Shown here one piece after another: positions 1 to 6,460 of a stretch of 9,170 nucleotides of DNA. A program made the translations under genes and the position numbers. Position 1 is the first letter of the stretch, and each line of letters begins with the position of its first letter. This DNA is from an uncultured Eubacteriales bacterium (GTDB lineage: Bacteria > Bacillota > Clostridia > Monoglobales > Monoglobaceae). The notes under the pieces were generated by a model. It worked only from the letters and a program-made list of their open reading frames with translations. It was not told the origin of the DNA and did not search any database. Location of the stretch: NCBI GenBank assembly GCA_905205855.1, contig CAJLFL010000068.1, positions 1 to 9,170 of the forward strand. The letters are read 5' to 3'.

Positions 1-81
1 CATTTAATATCAAACTAAACCACAATTCACAAAAGAAAAACTATCATGATTTCTGCATTTAAAAAAAACATACCGCTTCTC

Positions 82-144
82 TTATGTTAATGTGTCATAA
101 AAAAAGACTGCATCATCAGTATAGATTATTGCTTCTGTTTGCAC
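82..144 (-). CDS. possible 20-codon ORF on the transcript divergent from the glycyl-radical operon
   Basis: A GTG codon (142-144 on the complement) sits 8 bases after a GAGGGGAG ribosome binding site (153-160), downstream of a well-formed minus-strand promoter (174-202). The frame encodes 20 residues, beginning VQTEAIIYTDD, and ends at TAA 82-84. I do not recognise the peptide. It could be a leader peptide, the remaining 5' end of a broken divergent gene, or chance. I tested losing or gaining one base in its T7 run, and neither opens a longer frame. The quality of the promoter and RBS, not the peptide itself, is the reason to list it. Confidence 0.28.
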   Translation of the reverse strand: MQTEAIIYTDDAVFFYDTLT

Positions 145-173
145 TTTTATTTCTCCCCTCTTAAATTTCTTTC

Positions 174-202
174 ATCATATCATATCATTTTTAAATTTTC
201 AA
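174..202 (-). promoter_or_regulatory. sigma-A-type promoter reading leftward, divergent from the SDR gene
   Basis: On the minus strand, TTGAAA (197-202) is followed by a 17-base spacer and TATGAT (174-179), and a second TATGAT overlaps just upstream. The expected start site is near 167, giving a leader of about 22 bases to the GTG of the short ORF at 144. Both hexamers are one mismatch from the sigma-A consensus and the spacing is ideal. The region is AT-rich, so chance matches are possible. Confidence 0.5.
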
Positions 203-214
203 GAAAAAATGTCC

Positions 215-243
215 GTTTAAAACAAATAATTTATTTTTTAAAC
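215..243. promoter_or_regulatory. candidate operator: inverted repeat between two divergent promoters
   Basis: GTTTAAAA (215-222) and TTTTAAAC (236-243) are perfect inverted copies separated by 13 bases. The dyad lies between the -35 hexamers of the leftward promoter (197-202) and the rightward promoter (245-250), where a shared regulator of both directions would bind. No regulator gene is in the window, so the binding protein is unknown. The AT-richness of the arms weakens the statistical case. Confidence 0.38.
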
Positions 244-244
244 A

Positions 245-272
245 TTTACATTTTTAGAATCTGTTATATATT
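245..272 (+). promoter_or_regulatory. probable promoter of the SDR-glycyl radical enzyme-activase operon
   Basis: TTTACA (245-250), a 16-base spacer and TATATT (267-272) form a plausible sigma-A promoter. It would start transcription near 279, about 29 bases before the ATG at 308. The -35 element abuts the inverted repeat at 215-243, so that repeat could act as an operator. The very AT-rich context allows other -10 choices, so exact placement is uncertain. Confidence 0.42.
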
Positions 273-307
273 AAATAAAAATAATAAATTTTTTGGAGGA
301 AAGAAAA

Positions 308-1039
308 ATGAAGAAAGCATTAGTTACCGGAGCAAGCAGAGGAATCGGATACGCAATTGCAAAAAAACTATCTCAAAATGAATATAAAATTGTCATAACA
401 GGACGAAATATCAAAACACTTGAACGAGTTGCGGACAATTTAGGAAAAAATGTTCTTCCTATGGTATGGGATGCATCCGAATTTGACAAGGCTGAAGAAA
501 AAATAAACGAAGCTGCTGATAAGCTTGACGGCTTGGATACTGTTGTGAATAATGCAGGAATTTTTGCACAAAGAAATGAATGGAATAAAAAAGGTCTTTT
601 AAGCACAACGTCAAAAGAATGGCAGGATGTTATAAATGTTAATGCAAGTGCAGTGTTTTTCACAATGCAGGCGTCTGTCAAACACATGCTTAAGAATAAT
701 ATTAAAGGAAATATTCTGAACATCACATCAATAGCGGGAAAAGAACCGGTTTATGGTGCATATGGCGGTTCAAAAATTCTTGCAACCGGTTTGACACGCG
801 GTTGGGGGAAAATGTTTGCCTCCGATGGGATAACCATAAATGGGATTGCCCCGGGGCCTGTTGCAACCGAAATGAACAACTGGCACGAAGGGGATTCAAT
901 GAAACATGACAGAATACCGTACGGAAGATTCGTGACAATTGATGAGATTGCAGAGCTTGCAATGTATCTTTTGGATGAAAAAGCAAAAATGATATGCGGT
1001 GAAACAGTTATTATTGACGGTGCATATTCAATCAGATAA
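308..1039 (+). CDS. short-chain dehydrogenase/reductase (SDR family oxidoreductase)
   Basis: This is a 243-aa classical SDR, a cytosolic NAD(P)(H)-dependent alcohol/carbonyl oxidoreductase. Visible motifs in order are the Rossmann glycine motif TGASRGIG (residues 7-14), NNAG (81-84), NVN (110-112), catalytic Ser141 in ITSIAG, the YxxxK pair Tyr152/Lys156, and PGPVATEM (182-189). Arg11 and Arg33 hint at NADP(H) use; that is inference. I chose the ATG at 308 because GGAGGA (295-300) precedes it by 7 bases; an in-frame TTG at 293 overlaps this site. It is the first gene of a three-gene operon with a glycyl radical enzyme and its activase. It probably oxidises the alcohol substrate or reduces the carbonyl product of the radical step. 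General SDR resemblance (FabG-like) does not identify the substrate; a fatty-acid role is unlikely in this context. Confidence 0.9.
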   Translation: MKKALVTGASRGIGYAIAKKLSQNEYKIVITGRNIKTLERVADNLGKNVLPMVWDASEFDKAEEKINEAADKLDGLDTVVNNAGIFAQRNEWNKKGLLSTTSKEWQDVINVNASAVFFTMQASVKHMLKNNIKGNILNITSIAGKEPVYGAYGGSKILATGLTRGWGKMFASDGITINGIAPGPVATEMNNWHEGDSMKHDRIPYGRFVTIDEIAELAMYLLDEKAKMICGETVIIDGAYSIR

Positions 1040-1057
1040 TATAGGAGGATAAACGAA

Positions 1058-3172
1058 ATGAATAAAAGAATAGAAAGCTTACTGCAAAAAACAATTGCGG
1101 GCGAAATGTATGTTTACCCAGTAAAAACCGATTATGACAGATGCGATTTGTTTTTATCGCCGGTAAAAATGTCGGGGAAAAGAGTATGTGAATATATAAA
1201 AAATCAAGAACCGCTGATTTTTCCTGAATCTTGTTTTCCCGGCATAATAACATTTGACGGCAGTGTGGAGGGCAATGTTTTCAATAGAAACGGGCATAAG
1301 AATTTTGCAATTGCAAGCGAAAATTTTTACAATAAACCAGTTGACAATCTGCTTACATTTGAATGGCAACATTCTGCCGGAGATTTTGGAAAAATCATCA
1401 ATATCGGCATAAACGGCATAAAAGATAATATAAAAAAATCTACGGAAATACATAAAGATAATGCAAATGCCATTGAATTTTTAGAAACACAAACCGACAG
1501 CATTATTGAATGGGCAAAAAAATGTTCAAAAAAAGCCATAATGATTTCAAAATCAATATCAGATAAAACATATAAGAGAAACCTCAAACGATTATCCATG
1601 TCGCTTAAAAATGTGCCTGAAAATCCCGCAAGCAATTTTTATGAAGCTATATTGTCATTGTGTATATGCTTTGGGCTGCTGCCTGACAGTATTGGCTTAA
1701 TCGACAGATATTTGTACCCATTTTATAAATCCGATATTGACAGGGATATTTTATCAAAAGAAGAAGCGGCTGAGTATTTACAAGAATTATTCCTTATGAT
1801 TCAAGGCAGAACTCATATCTCATCAGATAGATTTTATCGGGGCGGCGAATCACATTTTTGCGTGGGGGGATATCTCGAAAATGGTGAGGACGGATTTAAT
1901 GAATTGTCGAAATTGATAGTTGATTCTCTTATAGAGCTGCCGACATGGATTCCACAAATTTCGCTTCGCTGGACTCCCAAAACGCCGCATGAAGTTTTAC
2001 GTTATATGATGGATTGTGAACGGAAAGACTCAAATAAACGTATTGCATTTGTTAATGATGAGCCGCGCATAAAAGGATTGATGAAATATACAGGTCTTTC
2101 ATATAAAAGAGCAGTAAACTATACAATGATTGGTTGCAATGAAATTGCATTGCCGGGAGGAATTGTATTTGGTTTTGATCCGATGAATATTGTCAGGTGC
2201 GTTCAAAATACATTCTTTAACAGAAGTAATGACATTATAAAAGCAAAAACATTTGATGAATTTTATGATATATTCCAAGAAGAAATGTTTAAAGATTTAT
2301 ACGAAGCGGATAAAATAGGACTCGGCTTTCAAACCATACGCAGCCGCGATTGTAATTTGGTGAGCAATATGCTGATTGACGGCTGCATAGAAAATGCAAA
2401 AAGTGTTACTCAAGGAGGAACTGATACTTATATTGCTGTAGGATTACTCATAGGCATTTCAAACGTAATAGATTCTCTTTCTGTTACAAAACAATTGGTT
2501 TTTGATGAAAAGCAAATAACAATGAAACAATTGATTGAAGCATTGCAAAATAATTGGAATAGTTTTGAAGAACTGCGGGAATATATTTTGAAAAAGGGAG
2601 TGTTTTTTGGCAATGATGAAGCTTGTTCAAATGATATTGCACATAGGTTTTTTAAAAGCCTTGATAAGTGGAATGACGGTAATAATTATTTAAGAAAAAA
2701 ACTTGTTTTTGGAAATCTTGTCGGTTATAATCAGCACCATAAATTTTTCGGCGATAATACAAAAGCCACACCGGACGGAAGATTTGACGGTGATATGATA
2801 AGCTTTGGAATCGGGCAGTCGGAAGGTAAAGACAGAAATGGGCTTACAGCCTTATTGTCCTCGGTTGCAAAATGCGACACATACTCAATTTTAACAGGTC
2901 CGAGTGTGACAAACATTCTGCTTGATGAGCAATTGGTTAAAAACGATGAAAACTTTGAAAAGTTAGTATACTTGTTTGAGACATATTTCAAAATGGGCGG
3001 AACACATTTTCAGCTTACATACGTTTCAAAAGAAGATTTAATAAACGCAAAGAAGTCCCCTGATAAATACAAGAACTTACGTGTAAGAGTTTCGGGTTTT
3101 TCAGACTATTTCGTATTTTTAAATGAAGGTTTGCAGGATGAAATAATACAAAGGACTGCACATACAAGATAG
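1058..3172 (+). CDS. glycyl radical enzyme of the pyruvate formate-lyase-like family, substrate unknown
   Basis: This is a 704-aa glycyl radical enzyme. The C-terminal radical loop reads RVSGFSDYF (677-685), with Gly680 as the radical site, followed by the usual LQDEIIQRTAH tail. The thiyl site is Cys360 in IGCNE, with Glu362 two residues later. This single-Cys GCxE arrangement is typical of dehydratase and C-X lyase members. True pyruvate formate-lyase has adjacent cysteines, so formate acetyltransferase activity is unlikely. Other family blocks are EWQHS (102-106), CVGGY (268-272), FVNDEP (331-336), ATPDGR (570-575) and GGTHFQL (647-653). The protein is shorter than described members, which are about 760-900 aa; the missing length is mainly N-terminal. 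The start is secure: AGGAGG (1043-1048), 9-base spacing, directly after the SDR stop. The activase gene follows after 12 bases. Family is near certain; reaction and substrate are not recognisable. Confidence 0.93.
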   Translation: MNKRIESLLQKTIAGEMYVYPVKTDYDRCDLFLSPVKMSGKRVCEYIKNQEPLIFPESCFPGIITFDGSVEGNVFNRNGHKNFAIASENFYNKPVDNLLTFEWQHSAGDFGKIINIGINGIKDNIKKSTEIHKDNANAIEFLETQTDSIIEWAKKCSKKAIMISKSISDKTYKRNLKRLSMSLKNVPENPASNFYEAILSLCICFGLLPDSIGLIDRYLYPFYKSDIDRDILSKEEAAEYLQELFLMIQGRTHISSDRFYRGGESHFCVGGYLENGEDGFNELSKLIVDSLIELPTWIPQISLRWTPKTPHEVLRYMMDCERKDSNKRIAFVNDEPRIKGLMKYTGLSYKRAVNYTMIGCNEIALPGGIVFGFDPMNIVRCVQNTFFNRSNDIIKAKTFDEFYDIFQEEMFKDLYEADKIGLGFQTIRSRDCNLVSNMLIDGCIENAKSVTQGGTDTYIAVGLLIGISNVIDSLSVTKQLVFDEKQITMKQLIEALQNNWNSFEELREYILKKGVFFGNDEACSNDIAHRFFKSLDKWNDGNNYLRKKLVFGNLVGYNQHHKFFGDNTKATPDGRFDGDMISFGIGQSEGKDRNGLTALLSSVAKCDTYSILTGPSVTNILLDEQLVKNDENFEKLVYLFETYFKMGGTHFQLTYVSKEDLINAKKSPDKYKNLRVRVSGFSDYFVFLNEGLQDEIIQRTAHTR

Positions 3173-3184
3173 GAGGCATTAATC

Positions 3185-3994
3185 ATGAATACAGCTGTTA
3201 TTTTTGACATTCAAAGAAATTCATTTGTCGACGGCCCCGGAATACGAACCACTGTTTTTTTCAAGGGTTGTAACCTAAAATGTAAATGGTGTCACAATCC
3301 TGAAAGTCAATCATCAAAGCCGCAGATAATGTTTTATAAAGAAAAATGTACTAAATGCGGCAGATGTAAAGACATAACCGAAAAAGATACCGAATTTGTC
3401 TGCTTCAATGATGCAAAACAAATTTGTGGAAAAGAATATACTGCCGAAGAAATTTTCAATATTATACAAAAAGACAAGCTTTTTTATGAAATCTCAAACG
3501 GCGGCGTTACTTTTTCGGGTGGCGAATGTATGCTGCAGATTGACTTTCTGTGTGAAATTTTAAAGAAATGTAAAGATGCAGGTATACATACCGCTATTGA
3601 TACGGCGGGATTTATTCCATGGGGAAGCTTTGAACGAATACTTCCGCACACAGATTTATTTTTATACGACATCAAAGCATTTAACAACAATGTACACAAG
3701 GAATTTGTTGGTGTATCAAATGAACTTATTTTAAATAATCTCAGAAAACTCTTAGAGCGTAAAGCAAATGTTTCGATAAAAATACCTGTTATACCAACTG
3801 TTAATGACTCAATCGAAGAAATGAAAAGCATCAGATGCTTTCTTGCACCATATAAGCCTCACGTGGTCGAACTTTTGCCATATCATAAAATGGGAGAACA
3901 TAAGTATAATGCACTTGGGATAAACATGTCATCATTCAATATTCCATCTAAAGAAAAGATGGAAGAATTAAATGCAATTTTTCAACATGAATAA
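3185..3994 (+). CDS. glycyl-radical enzyme activating enzyme (radical SAM)
   Basis: This 269-aa radical SAM activase would use S-adenosylmethionine and a [4Fe-4S] cluster to generate the glycyl radical on the enzyme encoded just upstream. The CxxxCxxC cluster motif is Cys29/Cys33/Cys36 in GCNLKCKWCHNPES, preceded by the family block FVDGPGIRTTVFFKGC. The GGE-type motif is GGVTFSGGE (106-114), followed by Cys where Pro is usual. The ferredoxin-like insert is small: Cys55, Cys58 and Cys61 (CxxCxxC), then Cys73 and Cys81, enough for about one auxiliary cluster rather than the two of long activases. AGGAGG (3171-3176) overlaps the upstream stop codon and sits 8 bases before the ATG, which supports co-translation with its partner. 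The family call is very secure. Confidence 0.94.
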   Translation: MNTAVIFDIQRNSFVDGPGIRTTVFFKGCNLKCKWCHNPESQSSKPQIMFYKEKCTKCGRCKDITEKDTEFVCFNDAKQICGKEYTAEEIFNIIQKDKLFYEISNGGVTFSGGECMLQIDFLCEILKKCKDAGIHTAIDTAGFIPWGSFERILPHTDLFLYDIKAFNNNVHKEFVGVSNELILNNLRKLLERKANVSIKIPVIPTVNDSIEEMKSIRCFLAPYKPHVVELLPYHKMGEHKYNALGINMSSFNIPSKEKMEELNAIFQHE

Positions 3995-4023
3995 CCATGC
4001 AGAAAAAATCTCATTACAAATAA

Positions 4024-4051
4024 ATTTTGCTTAAAGATAATAGAGCAAAAT
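4024..4051. other. weak AT-rich hairpin after the activase gene
   Basis: ATTTTGCT (4024-4031) and AGCAAAAT (4044-4051) pair perfectly around a 12-base loop, 29 bases after the activase stop. No T-run follows, so it is not a standard intrinsic terminator. It may help end the glycyl-radical operon transcript or protect its 3' end. Apart from this and the repeat at 4069-4108, the 240-base gap between the convergent operons shows no supportable gene. Confidence 0.25.
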
Positions 4052-4068
4052 AGAAGTTATTTTCAGTG

Positions 4069-4108
4069 GGCAGTTAGGAGTTAGGGTGTTGCCTTACTCC
4101 TAACCGCC
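4069..4108. repeat. 40-base imperfect palindrome with a tandem AGTTAGG heptamer
   Basis: GGC (4069-4071) pairs with GCC (4106-4108). GTTAGGAGT (4073-4081) pairs perfectly with ACTCCTAAC (4096-4104), and AGG (4083-4085) pairs with CCT (4092-4094) around a 6-base loop. The left arm is two copies of AGTTAGG in tandem (4072-4085). There is no T-tract on either side, so it is not a typical terminator. It lies between two convergent operons, as expected for a REP-like or other interspersed genomic repeat. Copy number cannot be judged from this window. Confidence 0.45.
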
Positions 4109-4234
4109 TTAAAAAGTGTTGATTTTACAATATATTCAGCTTCAACTTTTGACCTTACTGCGCCATTTCAGCTATTTTTTAATATTTCTCAAAATTACTT
4201 CCTTATCCGGCACTGACTTTTTAACCTACCTCTT

Positions 4235-5368
4235 TTATTCATATATCCTGTATTTTTCTGTCTTTTTATTAAACTTCTCAATCTTATCCTTTTCACTTTC
4301 AATAAAACTTTCCGGTTCAAAGCCTTTTTTCCGCAAATCGTCCTTGCCGAAAAGCTCATCAATAAAGTATTCGCACTTACTGTTAAGTTTTATAAATTCA
4401 AATTCGCTGTGCAGTCTGCGTATGGTATCAAGCAGTATTACACCGCTTTTAAACGGCTCAAATGCGTCGGCGTCCGTTATATGAAGCTGAATTGCATTAC
4501 ACACCTCACCTTTGTATTTGGAAAAATACGGAGTAAAATATGTACTTCTGAAAATTACTCCGCCGAGATTTTTTCTATTCATAATATCTGCCGTTTCATC
4601 AGCTTTAAGCCACGGTGCGCCGATAAGCTCAAACGGTTTTGTCGTTCCTCTGCCCTCCGATACATTTGTTCCTTCAAAAAGAACAGTGCCTGTAAAGCAC
4701 AAAGCCGTTTCCCATGACGGTATATTAGGCGACGGCATTATCCAGGGTATATTTATATCCCTATAGTCCATATCCCGCCGCAATCCGCGGCACGGCAAAA
4801 CCCTTAATTCGCAGCCTATTCTCTTTTCAGTATTTATATACCGTGCAAATTCACCGATTGTCATAGCATGTCTTCCGGGAAGCTCATACATTCCCACATC
4901 GGAAGAAAATCTTTCATCAAGCAAGGTTCCCTCCGTCCGTGTAAGTCCAAGAGGATTAAAGCGATCAAGCACAACTACAGGTATTCCGTGTTCTGCACAC
5001 TCTGTCATTGCTTTTGCCATTGTATAAATGTATGTATAAAACCTTGCTCCTATATCCTGAATATCTACAACAAAACAGTCAATGCCGGAAAAAGCCCCGC
5101 TGTCATTCTTGCCGAAAAGTGAATTTACAAGTACACCTGTTTTTTTATCAATATAGCCGTCAACACTTTCTCCGGCAGGAACAATACCTCTAAACCCATG
5201 CTCTGCCGCAAAAAGTGCCGTCAGCCGGTGTTTTTCATTTAATATATCGGCTGTACTTTCAAGTCTGCTGTTTACTCCGGTTTGATTAGACAGCAACCCA
5301 AGTCTTTTATTGGCAAAAAATGCGCCAAGTTCTTCAACTCTGTCAACTCCATGCAGATATTGATGCAT
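4235..5368 (-). CDS. namZ: DUF1343 / NamZ-like exo-beta-N-acetylmuramidase (GH171 family)
   Basis: This 377-aa protein matches the DUF1343 family, whose characterised member NamZ removes MurNAc from the non-reducing end of peptidoglycan fragments. Recognisable blocks are LGLLSNQTGV (23-32), LFAAEHGFRG (52-61, with Glu56 as the probable catalytic acid), VDIQDIGARFYTYIYTM (101-117), VVLDRFNPLG (132-141, where DRPNP is more usual), MPSPNIPS (211-218) and FEGTNVSEGRGTTKPFE (231-247). The start is ATG 5366-5368, with AGGGGGAG (5376-5383) 7 bases ahead. A nearby ATG at 5371-5373 is out of frame. Secreted homologues carry a signal peptide; this one starts directly with the fold, so it is probably cytosolic and acts on imported muropeptide sugars. 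It is the second gene after a GNAT gene, 15 bases away. The symbol is by family resemblance only. Confidence 0.88.
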   Translation of the reverse strand: MHQYLHGVDRVEELGAFFANKRLGLLSNQTGVNSRLESTADILNEKHRLTALFAAEHGFRGIVPAGESVDGYIDKKTGVLVNSLFGKNDSGAFSGIDCFVVDIQDIGARFYTYIYTMAKAMTECAEHGIPVVVLDRFNPLGLTRTEGTLLDERFSSDVGMYELPGRHAMTIGEFARYINTEKRIGCELRVLPCRGLRRDMDYRDINIPWIMPSPNIPSWETALCFTGTVLFEGTNVSEGRGTTKPFELIGAPWLKADETADIMNRKNLGGVIFRSTYFTPYFSKYKGEVCNAIQLHITDADAFEPFKSGVILLDTIRRLHSEFEFIKLNSKCEYFIDELFGKDDLRKKGFEPESFIESEKDKIEKFNKKTEKYRIYE

Positions 5369-5383
5369 TGCATTTCTCCCCCT

Positions 5384-6328
5384 TTATACCCTTTTTGAAA
5401 AAGTCAGATAACTTTTTGTAACCCTGAAGCCTGCGTTATAATAAAGGCTGCCTGCACTGCCGGTATCGGCAGGCCATTGCATCCACGCACAGTGTAGATT
5501 TCTTTTTTTCATTTCAAAAAGACAATCGGCAAGCAAAACAGTTCCTATGCCCATTCCACGGTATTTATCACTTACACCAAAAGGTCCGAATCTTTCCGGT
5601 GAACTGAGCGGATCTCCGAACACACAAGCCCCTATCACCTTACCGTCTTTAGCCGCAATGCGGACGCTTTCAAAGTCCATATTCATATAAAGACGGTTTC
5701 TGAATTCAAAGCTCCAATTTATATTGCTGAAATCAGAATTGCTGTCTATATATTCCGATATATATTCGTCTTTCAGTCCGCCCACATAAAACCCATCGGC
5801 AATCAGCGTCTTTTTCTTCTTTTCGGCCTTTTCCGGATACCTGTATGCTGTTAAATCAACATCCATCGCAACGCTTTCAATTCCGGTATAGCCTCGGTCA
5901 TTATACAGTACCACATATTCCGGTAGGTAGTTTTTCTCAACCCCCTGAGTAAAATATACCGGCGTATAGCCTGTGCTTATTACATTTTTACCGTTTTCGG
6001 CAAAGTATTTTTCGGCAGCTTCAAGCAGCAAATTTCCAACATACGCAACAGATTCCGACGGTTCAACCGCAAAAGCGGAAATCCAGCCCATATCGCTCTC
6101 AAGCGTTCCGCCTGCACCAACCGGGACTCTGCGGAAAACCGCATTTAAAAACCCAACAACCGTTCCGTCGTTCTCAGCTACAAAAAAACCTTTTTCGCAA
6201 AAATTGGGATCCAATAAAATTTTACGAATAAAAAGCTCACGGCTTATCATATCGCACGGCAGTGCTTTATTCCATAAATCCGGAATAATCTCCGCATCCT
6301 TACCTGTATAAGTACGGATTTTAACCAT
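5384..6328 (-). CDS. two-domain GNAT-family N-acetyltransferase
   Basis: This 314-aa protein has two GNAT folds in tandem. The C-terminal half carries the acetyl-CoA-binding motif A, FGVSDKYRGMGIGTVLL (250-266), with the R-G-M-G-I-G loop at 257-262, and a late LYYNAGF (295-301) typical of the last strands. The N-terminal half (about 1-160) has GNAT-like order (FFVAENDGTVVGFLNAV, then ISAFAVEPS), but its phosphate loop is degenerate, so it is probably structural. I chose ATG 6326-6328: AAGGGGG (6337-6343) lies 8 bases upstream and the promoter at 6369-6397 fits. A longer reading to 6397 would run into the -35 element. It is co-transcribed with the NamZ-like gene, 15 bases downstream. The acceptor substrate is unknown; a cell-wall amino sugar would suit the context but is only inference. 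Confidence 0.85.
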   Translation of the reverse strand: MVKIRTYTGKDAEIIPDLWNKALPCDMISRELFIRKILLDPNFCEKGFFVAENDGTVVGFLNAVFRRVPVGAGGTLESDMGWISAFAVEPSESVAYVGNLLLEAAEKYFAENGKNVISTGYTPVYFTQGVEKNYLPEYVVLYNDRGYTGIESVAMDVDLTAYRYPEKAEKKKKTLIADGFYVGGLKDEYISEYIDSNSDFSNINWSFEFRNRLYMNMDFESVRIAAKDGKVIGACVFGDPLSSPERFGPFGVSDKYRGMGIGTVLLADCLFEMKKRNLHCAWMQWPADTGSAGSLYYNAGFRVTKSYLTFSKRV

Positions 6329-6368
6329 ACCTCCGACCCCCTTGACAATGTTATAATAAGTTTTTATT

Positions 6369-6397
6369 ATAATATCATTAAATTGATCCGTTTTCAA
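6369..6397 (-). promoter_or_regulatory. sigma-A promoter of the GNAT-NamZ operon
   Basis: On the minus strand, TTGAAA (6392-6397), a 17-base spacer and TATTAT (6369-6374) form a near-consensus promoter; a TATAAT overlaps three bases further on. The start site would be near 6361, giving a leader of about 32 bases to the ATG at 6328. It lies immediately past the terminator at 6416-6460, so the operon is transcriptionally separate from agr. Confidence 0.65.
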
Positions 6398-6415
6398 TCA
6401 CTTATCCGGGGAATT

Positions 6416-6460
6416 ATCAAAAACACCTCAACCACAGATTGCGGTTGAGGTGTTTTTGAT
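6416..6460. terminator. bidirectional intrinsic terminator with perfect 18-bp stem
   Basis: Arms 6416-6433 and 6443-6460 are perfect inverted copies around the 9-base loop ACAGATTGC. The inner stem is GC-rich (CACCTCAACC/GGTTGAGGTG) and the outer stem is A5/T5, so a U-run follows the GC stem on either strand. It ends minus-strand transcription from the agr genes just before the GNAT promoter. There is no plus-strand gene to its left that needs it. Confidence 0.85.

Noticed and set aside
293..307. In-frame TTG start extending the SDR by five residues
   Set aside because: The TTG overlaps the GGAGGA ribosome binding site that serves the ATG at 308, and the SDR Rossmann motif starts at the normal distance from that ATG.
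139..381. Plus-strand 80-aa frame upstream of and overlapping the SDR start
   Set aside because: It covers the promoter region, has AT-noise composition, lacks a ribosome binding site and overlaps the SDR in another frame.
1058..3172. Annotation as pyruvate formate-lyase
   Set aside because: Pyruvate formate-lyase needs two adjacent cysteines at the thiyl site. Here it is Gly-Cys-Asn-Glu, the pattern of other glycyl radical enzymes.
4115..4234. Possible gene remnant on the minus strand downstream of the NamZ-like gene
   Set aside because: Short open stretches are interrupted by stops in all frames I checked and nothing resembled a known protein.
6329..6397. N-terminal extension of the GNAT protein to 6397
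   Set aside because: The extension reads through a near-consensus promoter and the expected start site. The ATG at 6328 has an AAGGGGG site at 8 bases and leads straight into the GNAT fold.
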